The notes under the pieces: generated by a model
Told to the model about the DNA's origin: nothing
The model's database searches: none
Seen by the model: the letters and a program-made list of their open reading frames with translations, nothing else
From: Aureobasidium sp. EXF-3400
Lineage: Eukaryota; Ascomycota; Dothideomycetes; Dothideales; Saccotheciaceae
Direction: 5' to 3'
DNA: 64,000 nucleotides
Assembly (NCBI GenBank): GCA_024195585.1
Contig: SWBL01000017.1
Span: 62,001-126,000, forward strand
Position numbers and translations under genes: made by a program
Part shown: positions 41,935 to 52,695 of the stretch, one piece after another
Layout of the letters: every line of letters starts with the position of its first letter
Position numbering within the stretch: position 1 is the stretch's first letter

Positions 41935-44900
41935 ATGGGCCAATACACATTTACCTGGTGAGTCGAAGACACCAACAGATCGCGTCGCATTCAGCCAGTC
42001 TGGGCTTGTGTGCGAACTTCTCAGTTGTCGCGCTTGCTCAACCGATGCGCGTCTATCGTAGCTGTAACGATCGCTAACATGGTGCCATAGGTCCCACCCG
42101 GCCCAAGAAGTCTACGTGACAGGCGACTTCGACAACTGGTCCAAGTCAATCAAGCTGGACAGGAACGGCGACTCTTTCCACAAGACCGTCACTCTGCCCG
42201 GTGAGGAGAGCAGGATCCACTATAAGGTGAACACCACTACTTACAGCACCAAGCGCGCTCGACTAACCACTCCTCGTTGTAGTTCGTCGTCGATGGAAAC
42301 TGGACAATCGACAACACTGCCAGGCAGGAGACAGATCACTCGGGCAACGTTAACAATGTCGTCGAAGCCAGAGAGCTGAGCCCCGAGCCCGAGGAGCGAC
42401 CATCCCAGGCATTCATCTCTTCCGTGCACCCTCAATCCACCACCGCCGCCCTCGCTGGCCAGGTGCCCCTCGAAAAGGAAAGAAACATCCACCGCGAGCA
42501 GGATGTCGACAACGACACAAGCTTCCCTCAGGCAACTCCCGGCTTCGAGGACCTGCCCGGCCAATTCCCCGTTACACCTATGGCTGACCTTAACCAGTTC
42601 ATGGTTAACCCTATTCCTGCCACTGAGGGCCCTTCCAACCCCGTCAAGCTTGCTCCCGGTGAGCCCGTTCCTCACCCGAGCACCTTGACCTCCAACACCA
42701 TCCACTCTACTGTGCGCGATGACCCCGAGCTGAAGAAGCCCTCGGCTTCGTCTTTCGATGGTGCCAACGAGTCCCGTGAGCGTGAACTTAACGAGAACGA
42801 TCTTCCTGGCGCCTACGCTCCATCTACTGCTCGTGAAGAAGAGGAGGACACAAAGGCCTTCGGCATCAACCCCATCCCTGCCACCTCTGGTATCGGCAAC
42901 CCTATCAAGCTTGCTCCTGGCGAGCCCGTTCCTCACCACAGCAAGATCACCTCCAACACCATTCAGTCGACCGTCCGTGATGGCTCGCAGTACGGTGTTA
43001 GTGACACTGGTGCTCCCGTCCTTCCTCCAGTCCTTGACTCGCAGAGCGAGGCTGAGGCCAACGGTGCTTCCATGTTCAACTTGCCTGCTATCGGCGGTAC
43101 CATGATCCCCGAGTCCAGTCTCCCCATGGGTGGTGGTGACAGCGATCGCCTGCTGCCCAACTTCGACAACGCTTTCACTTCTTCCGCTGCTCCCCAGAGC
43201 ACCACCGCCCAGCTTGCCGGCCAGGTTCCCCTTGAGCCTCGTGGTACTCGCGGTGTGCCTGGCGTCGTTTCTGAGAGCCAGGAGTCTGCCCACGTCAGCC
43301 CTGAGGCTGCTGCCAACCCCGAGGCTGTCCGCGAGAAGGCTGCCGTCGAGAGTGAACTGAAGCAGACAGTCCCCGAGGCGAACGCAAACAACGCCTTTGT
43401 TGAGCGCAGCCCCGTTGCTGATGCCGCTTCGAGCGTATCACAAACCGCCTCTAACGCTGCTTCGACCGCATCGCAGACCGCCTCCAACACTGCACAGGCT
43501 GTCTCTGACTCTCACGTCCCTGAGATGGTCGCTGGTGGTCTTGCTGCCGCTGGTGCTACCGCTATCGGTGCAGCTCTTCTTGCCAAGGACAAGCTCTCTG
43601 ATGTTTACCAAAATGCCACTGAGCCTACTCCTGCGTCCAAGGAGGTTCCTGACGTCGTCACTGAGAGTCAAGAGCGCGCTCACGTCGAGCCCGAAGCCTC
43701 CGCTTCGCCCGTTGCTGTACGCGAGAAGGCCGCTTTCGAGGATGAGTTGAAGCACTCTATTCCCCAGGCCCCTGCAACTTCTGAGTCTGGCGTGCTAGGT
43801 GCTAGCGAAGGCGGTCTCTCTGGCAAGATTGCTGCCGGTACTGCTGCTGTCGGAACTACTGCTGCTGGTCTCGCATATGCTGCTAGAGACAAGGCTACCG
43901 ATGCATACGCTGGTTCGCCCTCGCTCAACCAGACCAAGGAGCCTACCACTGTTGGCTCTGTCCCCGAGGTTGTTACCGAAAGCCAAGAGCGCGCTCACGT
44001 CGAGCCTGAGGCTTCTGCTTCGCCCGTCGCTGTACGTGAGAAGGCTGCCTTTGAAGATGAGTTGAAACACTCTATTCCTCAGGCCCCTGCCACCTCTGAA
44101 TCTGGCGTCCTGGGTGCCAGTGAAGGTGGCCTTACTGGCAAGATCGCTGCTGGCACTGCCGCTTTTGGAGCTGCTGCTGCTGGTCTTGCATATGCCGCTA
44201 GAGATAAGGCTACCGATGCATACACCGGTTCGCCTTTGTCTAACCTCACTAAGGAGCCCACCATTGACGGCTCTGTCCCCGAGGTTGTCACTGAGAGCCA
44301 AGAACGTGCCCACGTCGAGCCTGAGGCTTCCGCTTCGCCCGAAGCCGTTCGTGAGAAGACTGCTATGGAAGGCGAGCTTCTCTCTGAGGTTTCCAAGGCC
44401 CCCGCAACTTCCGAGTCTGGCGTTTTCGGTAAGAGTGAGCATGGAGTTGCTCAGCAGGCTACCGCCGGTGTGACTGCTGCTTCTGCTGCCGTGTCTACCC
44501 AGGCAAACAAGGCTTACGAATCTGTTGGCCTGCCTTCCTCCACCAGCACTAGAGACACTACCGAACTGGAGTCTGGTTCGGAGCAAGTCCCCGAGATCGT
44601 ACAAGAGAGCCAAGACAGAGCTCATGTCGAGCCCGAAGCTTCGGCCAACCCTGAAGCTGTTCACGAGAAGTCTGATATGGAGAACGAGCTCCTTTCCCAA
44701 GTCAACAAGGCACCCGCCACCTCAGAGTCCGGTGTCTTTGGCAACAGCGAACAAGGCATTACTGGCAAACTTGCTGCAGGTCTCACCGCTGGTGCTGCGG
44801 CCATTGGCGCAACCGCCGCCGGTGCCGCTTATGCTACTCGCGACAAGGCTTCTGATGTGACTGGTAAAGACCTCAACACCACCCAGAAGTCGGCTCAATT

Positions 44901-46509
44901 TGAGTCTGGTTCTGAGCAGGTTCCCGAGGTCGTCCACGAGAGTCAAGAGAGAGCCCATGTTGAACCTGAAGCTTCTGCCAACCCTGAGGCTGTGTACGAG
45001 AAGTCTGATATGGAGAAGGAGTTGTTGGCTCACGTCAACAAGGCACCTGCAACTTCCGAATCCGGCGTCCTCGGCAGCAGTGAGCAAGGAATCACCGGCA
45101 AAGCTGCCGCCGGTCTTACCGCTGGAGCTGCTGCTATCGGCGCAACTGCCGCAGGCGCTGCTTACGCCGCCCGTGACAAGGCCTCCGACCTGACAGGCAG
45201 AGACCTGAACACCACTCAGAAGTCAACCGGTCTGGACTCCACATCGCAGGTTCCTGAGGTCGTTCAAGAAAGCCAGGAGAGAGCTCACGTTGAGCCTGAG
45301 GCCGCGGCTAATGTTGAGGCTGTTCACGAGAAGTCCGACGTGGAGAAGGAGCTCCTGTCTCACGTTCACAAGGCACCTGCCACATCTGAGTCTGGTGCTC
45401 TTGGTAACAGCGAGCAGGGACTGAGTGGTAGAGCCGCTGCTGGCATCGCTGCCGGTACTGCCGCCCTCGGTGCCACCGCTGCTGGTGTCGCCTACACTGC
45501 ACGTGACAAGACTGTCGAGTCCACTGGCAGAGACCCCGTCTCTTTCCTCCCTCCCTCAGTCGCCAGCGCAATCACCAACATGAATCAGGGTCTTCCTTCT
45601 ACCAACACTTCGCTCGCGTCGCCTAATGTTCACTCATCGGTCCCCGAGGCCGTTGTGGATTCGCAGCACCAGGCTCATGTCGCACCCGAGGCTTCTGCCG
45701 AGCCCGCGGCTGTCGCTGAGAAGAGTCAAGTTGAGAGAGAACTGCTTGATCGTGTGCCTCGCACTTACGAGGCTGGCAAGCCTGCACCCACCGAGTCTGC
45801 TGCATTGAGCGCAACTGCTCCCGTCACATCTACTGATATGGGGTCTGACATGGAGGCCGCCGTTCTTGCTGCCGGTGGTGGTTCTGCTGCCACAGCTTCT
45901 ACTGGTGCTGCCGTTCTCGGTACCCAGACTTCGCGCTTCGATGACGAGCTCCCTCGTGATCTTACTGGCGGTCACAGTGCTATGCCTACTTCCGTGCAGC
46001 CTGCCACCACTGAAGCTGGAGCTTTCACCGACAACACTGGTCTTTCTGGCGCTACCACGAGCACGCTGCCCATCCGCAGCGCAGAGACCTCCGCTACCAC
46101 TGCCGCTACTGGCCTAAATGCACCTGTCACTACCGGCTTGAATGCCCCTGCTGAGAGCCAGGCCCAGATTCCCGCTCCTGTCCAGTCTGACACACTCGCC
46201 GCCCCCACTCTCGAAGCACCTGCTGAGAAGTCACGCGACGTTTCTCCCATGACTCGCCCCGATTCTTCAAAGCAATCAGCACCTCAGGTCACCACCGGCA
46301 CTGAGACTCACAGCGTCCCTACCACCAGCACCGGAAGCGCACCTACCACACCCCAGAGAAGTGCCACCAAGAGATCTAGCGGATTCTTCCGCGGCACACC
46401 TCAGAGCGACCGTACCAGTGTTGCCGGATCATCCAAGGCCGACGACGACGGCAAGGGCTCCAAGAAGAGAGGCTTCCTCGCCAAGCTCAAGGAGAAGTTC
46501 AGAGGTTAA
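41935..46509 (+). CDS. Crp1/Mdg1-like protein: N-terminal AMPK-type glycogen-binding (CBM48) domain plus long repeat region, 1461 aa, three exons
   Basis: Exons 41935-41957, 42091-42226 and 42283-46509. The tiny first exon ends in the middle of the Trp codon of a CBM48 domain that reads YTFTWSHPAQEVYVTGDFDNW, then HYKFVVDGNW (about residues 1-75), the early-set carbohydrate-binding fold of AMPK beta subunits and yeast Crp1/Mdg1. After it come two copies of an NPIPAT...KLAPGEPVPH...TSNTI module (about 110-260), then eight copies of a roughly 105-residue Ala/Glu-rich repeat (DNA 43255-45770), each with ESQERAHVEPEA, EKxxxExEL, APATSESG and a Gly/Ala-rich AAGxTAxGAAAIG-type helix. The C-terminus is basic and amphipathic (KKRGFLAKLKEKFRG) and may bind membrane. 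Role unknown; Mdg1 in yeast is linked to pheromone signalling (family knowledge). Confidence 0.83.
43255..45770 (+). repeat. Eight tandem coding repeats of about 105 codons
   Basis: Repeat units start near 43255, 43645, 43960, 44275, 44587, 44920, 45250 and 45640. Copies 2 and 3 are exactly 315 bp and nearly identical in DNA, while the first and last are degenerate. This pattern fits growth by unequal crossing-over or slippage. Each unit carries a polar ESQERAHVEPEA block and an Ala/Gly helix. Copy number is expected to vary between isolates. Confidence 0.9.
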
Positions 46510-47655
46510 AAAGTCGTGAATGATTGGATTTGTTTGCACGAAAAAAGCCTCTGTGTAACAGGACGGGGATCTGCTGAATGGGGGGTCTGGATGGACCGAA
46601 GGCGGAGTTTGTAATTGTTGTAATAACGCGGTGTGTTCTTATGTAGCTTATTCCCCTTTTCGTTTGTGGATTGGTTTTTTGCTTTTTTGGTCTTTTTTTC
46701 TCTTTTCTTCACATAGTTAAGAAAGTTGTTAATTTGATTCCTTCATTGTTGAAATTGTCCATACGCATATGGAGTGTCTATGAATGTTCTATCTCGCGAT
46801 TCTCTAGCCTTGTCTTGTACTCTTTGTACCATATCGATAGATTCTCTTCTTGCATAATACGAACATTTACGTGACTACAGCGATATTCAGACTGTTTAAC
46901 GATCCAACTCACTACACAATGCATCGGTTGCGTTTACCGCGCTAGACCAATGCTTGGTTCCGCGTGTCCCTTACTCACATCTTGAATTTCCATATTGTGC
47001 AAATGACGATGACGATTGTTACGCCTATGAAGGTTTATCCTTACAATGGTATGATCTTACTACCTCCTTGACGAACAATAATTAACATCGACGTCCTTGT
47101 GTCCGGTAGGGAGATCTAGTTGAGCTGATGAGTGTGGTTGACTGATCTGTCTCTTGCGTATTTGATATGAGCAGGGTTGTCCTGCAGACACAATTGTTTA
47201 TCTTTTCCTTTCTTTTTTCTTCTTCTCTTCTTCTCGAGCTATAGGAAGAGGTCGATCGAGTATGACGATTCAGGTGATTGAAGTATGAACAATGGAGGGT
47301 TGTGATTTGTAAGGAAGTATACAAGTAGCGAGGAGGAATGGAAATGTGATTTCTGGATCCTACATAGTGGGATTGTCTACGGCAGAGATGCGAATTCCTT
47401 TGCTGCTCTGTGTAGCACGGAGGTGGCTGCCTTATGTGTCTTTGTGCGATGCTTGGTGCAGTCGCTTGTAGAACTAGGAGGACGGGTGGAATAAGAGGTG
47501 TGTGCCATCTTCCATCTGACTAGGTTGAGAGCCATGGCATATCTCGTTGAGAGGCATGCAGACGAGCATATGAAGATGGCGTCGACCAATTACCATCAAG
47601 TGGCTTTGCTCAAACCTTCAGAGACAGGTGTAGCCATCGCAAACATGTCTTTCTT
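46510..47655. other. Intergenic region between convergent genes
   Basis: AT-rich 3' flanks of the CBM48-type and OTU genes, with a polypyrimidine run near 47197-47232. No gene seen. Confidence 0.5.
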
Positions 47656-48585
47656 TCAACCAGCCTTGCGCAGCGAATTGTAATGCTCACCAAGACCAAA
47701 GCCATGTCTGTAGTATGCCAACCACAACTGCTTATCCGATTCGGCATCATTTTTGTCTGGATTGATCTCTTCGACTCTGCCATCACCTTGTAAGACGCTG
47801 ATAGCGACGTTGTATTTCTTGGCCAGAGCCATCAATTCGAGCTGGCCTCCCCACTCGCCGGTGTTCTTAATCTTGTAGATGTAGTAGTCCAAGGGCTCTT
47901 CCAGGAACGGAGTAAAGTCATTCGGATGGGCTTCGATGTATTCGGCAGCAGCTTGTCGGACTTGCTTGTAGGGTTCGAGAGTAGCGGCGATGTCTGGGGT
48001 GGAGGATGGCGCTGTGCCTAAGGGGATGTCGAGTTGTTCGAGTTGATCGGCAATGGCAGAGTAGAGACAGTGTCCATCGGCGCGGATTTCCTTCTCGGCA
48101 AGCTTGCGGGTTGCGAACTGGGCGAGCATGGCTTCGCGCTCGCGGGCTTTGAGGTTGGGTATGTCTTGGGCTTCTTCTTGGGCTGAGGCGATCAGGGCTT
48201 CTTGTTCGGCGGCGCGGCGAGCGAGGCGGGCTTTGGCACGGTTCTGTTTCTTGGGTGCTGCTGTCTCTGGCGTGGATGCGGTGGGCGGTGGTTTGGATGA
48301 GGCAATGGATAGTCCTTCGGTACTTTGGGCTAGTTCGTCTGTGTCCTTTGCCGTGTCGTTTTCTGTGTTGTCTTTGTCTGTGTCGTCGGCTTCATCTTGG
48401 CCATTGATGGGTGCAGTCATTGCCTGGACTTCCTCTTGGTGGCGGGCCTTCATCTCTCGCTCCAAATTGTCACATTCATCATTAACACCTTTGCGCGTCT
48501 TCTTGGTTGCGCCCTTTTTCTTTTGGGTGATCTTTGACTGCAGGTCTTTGGCCTCCTTGCGGTGACGCTGTTGTAGTTCTTCCAT
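47656..48585 (-). CDS. OTU-domain deubiquitinase (Otu2/OTUD6-like), 309 aa
   Basis: A single exon. The frame is open to 48723, but the Met at 48585 (MEELQQRHRKEAKDLQ) is preferred because Otu2/OTUD6 proteins start with this helix. Residues 1-130 are helical and charged with an acidic Asp-rich linker. The OTU cysteine-protease domain occupies about 160-309: catalytic DGHC (IRADGHCLYSAIADQL), the WGGQLELMALA helix and the catalytic His in LGEHYNSL. Such enzymes remove ubiquitin, and Otu2 in yeast acts on ribosome-associated ubiquitin (family knowledge). It shares a 276-bp divergent promoter with the ceramidase gene. A start at 48663 or 48723 would add up to 46 residues. Confidence 0.9.
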   Translation of the reverse strand: MEELQQRHRKEAKDLQSKITQKKKGATKKTRKGVNDECDNLEREMKARHQEEVQAMTAPINGQDEADDTDKDNTENDTAKDTDELAQSTEGLSIASSKPPPTASTPETAAPKKQNRAKARLARRAAEQEALIASAQEEAQDIPNLKAREREAMLAQFATRKLAEKEIRADGHCLYSAIADQLEQLDIPLGTAPSSTPDIAATLEPYKQVRQAAAEYIEAHPNDFTPFLEEPLDYYIYKIKNTGEWGGQLELMALAKKYNVAISVLQGDGRVEEINPDKNDAESDKQLWLAYYRHGFGLGEHYNSLRKAG

Positions 48586-48861
48586 GACTCTAGCCAATTG
48601 CACGCCAGAGGGTGATAGGTGTATCAAGTCCGAGTATCGCAGAAAGAAGGGCGAGCTTGCCATGACCGTCGGCGAAGCTTCCGAGCTCGAGGACCCACCA
48701 ACCCGACTTCCGCTTGCTTCCACTCTTTATATAATCACTAGACAAATGACGTCCGCTTACTTTTGCTTAAACCGTTGAAGGCGTTCGATGCCATACATAT
48801 CATCTGACTGCAACACTATGCCTGTGTGATCCGTACATCTATACCATCCTCCGACGCCACC

Positions 48862-51285
48862 ATGCCACAACCTCCGAGACGCGGCGTCACTGTCGCCTTG
48901 ACAGCCGCCATCTTCACTCTGACCTCTATATTCGCCGCCATCTATGCATTTGGTTTCCCAGAACTCGACTACTGGCACTGGAGAGCTTCCTATGATCCAT
49001 TCAGAAACCAACCCTCTTCGCAGAATGTATTTGACGCTCTCACCAAACCATTCTCTTCGGATGACTACCTCGTTGGCGTCGGAAAGGCGGATATCACCGG
49101 CCCGGTCGTCGAGGTCAATCTCATGGGTTATGCTGATCCAGCTCAACTTGGCTCCGGTGTGAGACAGCGTCTTTACTCTCGTGCTTTCATTCTCGGTGAT
49201 ACAGAAAGTCCTCGTGATCGTTTCGTCTATCTCGTCCTCGATACTCAATCCGGAGATACTGCCGTTCGCAATGGCATTCTCGAAGGTCTCAGAGATCTCG
49301 GTCCTGAATACCAAGTCTATGGAAGGCAAAATGTTGCCGTCACCGGAACTCATTCTCACTCTGGTCCCGGCGCTTGGTTGAACTATCTGTTGCCCCAAAT
49401 CACCAGCCGAGGTTTCAGTCATCAAAGCTATCAAGCTATTGTCGATGGTGCTCTTGAGTCCATCAAGCAAGCCCATGAGACGCTGAGTCCTGGTCAACTT
49501 TCCGTTGATTCAATTGAAATCGAAGATGCAAACATCAACCGAAGCCCTTATGCCTACTCTGCCAACCCTAAGGAAGAGCGCAACAAGTACGAACACAACG
49601 TCGACAAGACTCTGACTCTCCTCAAGCTGCGTAGAAACAGCGACAAGAAAGATATTGGTGTCTTGACTTGGTTCCCTGTTCACGGCACCTCCATGTTGGG
49701 AAACAACACTCTCATCACCGGTGACAACAAGGGTGTTGCCGCATATCTGTTCGAGAAACATGCTGCTCAACTAGACTCTACAGCCGATGGCTTTGTCGCT
49801 GGCTTTTCTCAGGCCAATGTTGGAGACACCTCTCCAAACGTCAATGGCGCTTACTGTGAGTCCGGTGATGATGAGGGCAAGCAATGCGACTTCAAAACAA
49901 GTCTTTGCGCTGGTAAAAACGGTCCTTGCCATGGACGTGGTCCTCACTGGGGTTTGAATGATGCAGGTACAGCATCTGCTTGGGAAATCGGCCGCAGGCA
50001 GTATCTAGGCGCTCGCTCATTATATGAGTCCATGACCACCAAGTCTACATCCACATCCATCCAAGGCAAGGTAGTTCGCTCTCTTCACACCTTTGTCGAC
50101 ATGTCGAACCAGACTGTTGTTCTACGCAACGGCTCGATAGCCCACACCTGCCCAGCTGCAATGGGTTATTCCTTCGCTGCCGGTACCACCGACGGCCCTG
50201 GTGCATTTGACTTTAAGCAGAACAACCCTGGCGACCCGAATGCAAGCCCTGTCTGGGCCGTCGTTCGTAACAGTTTACATTCGCCCGGCCCAGAGCAAAT
50301 CGCCTGCCAGTTCCCCAAACCAATCCTACTTGACGTAGGCGAGACAGAGAAACCTTACCTGTGGACTCCCAACGTCGTCGACATTCAACTTCTCCGTGTC
50401 GGTCAACTGCTTATAATCGTAGCTCCTGGCGAAGCCACCACAATGGCCGGACGACGCTGGAAGGAGGCACTACAAAGCCATGCCCTCTCTGCTTGGAAAG
50501 AAGCATCTAACTCTGCGGAGCCTATAGTTGTGCTCGGTGGTCCAGCAAACACGTATGCGCACTATATCGCCACCGAAGAGGAATACTCTGCCCAACGCTA
50601 TGAGGGCGCGTCTACCCTGTTTGGCCAGCACACTCTAGCCGCCTACATCAATCTTACTCTCAAACGATTGCCCTATCTTTCCGCCCAGACGACATCACAG
50701 TCACCATTACTTCCGCCGCAACATCCTGCTCTACCTGAGCTGAGTATAGGTCCTTCACCTCCCATCCACACAAACAGCTCGTTGAGTTTTATCACACCCG
50801 TGGTATTCGATCGACCTCCTTTGTTCAAGTCTTTCGGCGATGTGACTAAAGATGTGGCGGCACGCTACGCCGTTTCTAAGTCTCCTATCATCACAGCCGG
50901 TTTCGTTGCTGCTAATCCAAGGAACAATCTTCGCCTCGGTGGTACCTTTGCAGCGGTCGAGAAGTACAATGATCAGGGCAATTGGGAAATCATTAGAGAT
51001 GATGAAGATTGGAGTCTTGTGTTTGAGTGGGAGAGAACGAGTACTACAGTCGGTACCAGTCAAGTCACTATTTCTTGGGAGTTGGGATGGGAGGTTGGTG
51101 ATTGGGGAAGAGTGCAAGATGGTATCAAGGACAACAAGGATGAGTTGAGAAAGCAGTTGGAGAGGAGAGAAGTTGAGACACAATTGAAGGGTAGGTATAG
51201 GATTAGGTATTTTGGAGACAGCAAGGGCATTGGAGGTAGTATCACGGGCTTCGAGGGCGTGAGTGGGGAGTTTGAACTTGTTTGA
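48862..51285 (+). CDS. Neutral ceramidase, 807 aa
   Basis: A single exon. The ATG at 48862 is chosen for its good context (CCACCATGCC) and because it starts just before a signal-anchor (VTVALTAAIFTLTSIFAAIYAFGF, residues 9-32). The enzyme cleaves ceramide to sphingosine and fatty acid, usually at the cell surface, in the secretory path or in mitochondria. Family features are clear: YLVGVGKADITGPVVEVNLMGYA at the start of the domain, the zinc ligands in GTHSHSGPGAW and FPVHGTSM, and the nucleophile Ser in GDTSPNVNG. The C-terminal immunoglobulin-like domain (about 680-807) is complete. The neutral ceramidase family is found in most fungi, bacteria and animals, and length fits. Confidence 0.95.
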   Translation: MPQPPRRGVTVALTAAIFTLTSIFAAIYAFGFPELDYWHWRASYDPFRNQPSSQNVFDALTKPFSSDDYLVGVGKADITGPVVEVNLMGYADPAQLGSGVRQRLYSRAFILGDTESPRDRFVYLVLDTQSGDTAVRNGILEGLRDLGPEYQVYGRQNVAVTGTHSHSGPGAWLNYLLPQITSRGFSHQSYQAIVDGALESIKQAHETLSPGQLSVDSIEIEDANINRSPYAYSANPKEERNKYEHNVDKTLTLLKLRRNSDKKDIGVLTWFPVHGTSMLGNNTLITGDNKGVAAYLFEKHAAQLDSTADGFVAGFSQANVGDTSPNVNGAYCESGDDEGKQCDFKTSLCAGKNGPCHGRGPHWGLNDAGTASAWEIGRRQYLGARSLYESMTTKSTSTSIQGKVVRSLHTFVDMSNQTVVLRNGSIAHTCPAAMGYSFAAGTTDGPGAFDFKQNNPGDPNASPVWAVVRNSLHSPGPEQIACQFPKPILLDVGETEKPYLWTPNVVDIQLLRVGQLLIIVAPGEATTMAGRRWKEALQSHALSAWKEASNSAEPIVVLGGPANTYAHYIATEEEYSAQRYEGASTLFGQHTLAAYINLTLKRLPYLSAQTTSQSPLLPPQHPALPELSIGPSPPIHTNSSLSFITPVVFDRPPLFKSFGDVTKDVAARYAVSKSPIITAGFVAANPRNNLRLGGTFAAVEKYNDQGNWEIIRDDEDWSLVFEWERTSTTVGTSQVTISWELGWEVGDWGRVQDGIKDNKDELRKQLERREVETQLKGRYRIRYFGDSKGIGGSITGFEGVSGEFELV

Positions 51286-51521
51286 TTTTTGGATATCTGG
51301 AAGATTTGGCTTAGTTGTATCTTTGTAATTTTATGCTTTGTATATGTATATTTCTGATCTGGTGCGTGCCTTTGCCTCCTGTTCTTTCCCATTTCCTCAC
51401 GATGTTGCCCAAGTGAAAACAAAAACTCCAACATTGGATCTAGGATCACGAGTTCTCATGTTCCTCGAATGCCTCCATGCCCATTTTGCCTTCTGATCTC
51501 ACTGACCCTGGAATTTACTTG

Positions 51522-51944
51522 CTAAGCAACATTTCTGCCTCCCTGACCACCTCTAGCTGGGAAGGAAACAGGAGAGCCAAGCATATATGTTGCATGATTC
51601 TCTCCATCATCTTCTTGTGCCTCATTTCCAGCATTTGTGTTTCCAGACGTCCAGTCATCGCGTTTAATTTCCAGGACCAAATCTTTGAGGCCTTGAAGAT
51701 CTTGACTGCGTTCTTGTACCTCTGAGCGAGATTGTAGAGATGAGGCAGAAGAGTCGGAAGTTTCGGAGGAGGAGGGACTGCCAGAGGAGGAAGAAGAAGC
51801 AGAAGGATGTAGTTCAGGACCATGAGGTGAACCAGGTAAATGTGCTTGCTGAATGTTCCCTTGAGCTTGTGATGCTGTTAGAGCTGCAGAGACAGAAATG
51901 GCGAGCAGAGATGCCACGGCAGCAGAGAGAAATGATGTATGCAT
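51522..51944 (-). CDS. Small Ser-rich secreted protein, 140 aa
   Basis: A single exon. The frame is open to 52037, but the ATG at 51944 begins a strong signal peptide (MHTSFLSAAVASLLAISVSA). The mature part has a Ser-rich block (SASSSSSGSPSSSETSDSS) likely to be O-mannosylated, then a short helical stretch (DLQGLKDLVLEIKRDDW) and a polar end. There are no cysteines and no GPI signal. No family is recognised. A surface or secreted role is suggested only by the signal peptide. A plus-strand frame overlaps it but has no such features. Confidence 0.55.
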   Translation of the reverse strand: MHTSFLSAAVASLLAISVSAALTASQAQGNIQQAHLPGSPHGPELHPSASSSSSGSPSSSETSDSSASSLQSRSEVQERSQDLQGLKDLVLEIKRDDWTSGNTNAGNEAQEDDGENHATYMLGSPVSFPARGGQGGRNVA

Positions 51945-52695
51945 TGTTGATTGTTCGGCGAGGAGTTGGAGTTGAGATAGCTGGGTTTGGAGGCGTGAGA
52001 TGTAGTGGTTGCTTAGTTGGTCGTGGGTTGATGGCATGAGAGGTTTAGGATAGAGAGGGTGATTGTGTGGGGAGAAGAAATGGGAAGGTATGAGTTTAAA
52101 TATGGAGAAGCATTGCGATTGCGAGGTCAGGGTCTATGTGCAATGGAAGTTGATAGTGAGAAGAAACATGTTTGGGGTATGAAACGATTGCTGTGGCTCA
52201 GCACATATGCAGAAACGCGAGGTCATGAGTTGAGATGGGAAAGCACGATACAGAGAAAGGACCCTTGTGATAACAAGCAAAGCGCATGACTCTGCTATCG
52301 ATGGATGTGATGTATATACAACAGAAATGCTCTGTATAATCGTTATGGAAGTTTGTATATCGTAAGCGGTTTTGTGGTGGTAGACAAGGATGAGTGGCTC
52401 GATAAGTTGCTGCGGATCCAATACCTGTCGCGACAAGTATCTTTGAGGAAAGAATCCTCGGCATTGCTTGTTTCCGTAGCTTATCTGCCTTTACTCATGT
52501 CAAGTCCAGATGAGACGTTGGAAGGCGGCTGAGTTTTCGTGTTTTTTGGTGGTGCACGAAATGTGTCAAGTTTGTTTCAGGACTCCGGCCTGTTACTGTA
52601 AGCACCCCTGAAGCACGCACGAGTTCAGAACACAGGGCAAAGGTACTCCGTCACCCCGGGACTTGATACAATGACTGCGTTTTCCGAAAAGAGAA
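51945..52695. other. Intergenic region
   Basis: Upstream flank of the Ser-rich protein and 3' flank of CIA1. Frames of 76-100 codons here have no coding character. No gene seen. Confidence 0.5.

Noticed and set aside
42241..43293. 350-codon minus-strand frame opposite the CBM48-type gene
   Set aside because: It is a shadow of the strongly biased, repeat-rich coding strand (low-complexity Gly/Arg/Leu) with no domain.
43795..44700. 301-codon minus-strand frame within the repeat array
   Set aside because: It is open only because the sense repeats avoid the antisense stop codons; its own sequence is repetitive Ser/Leu.
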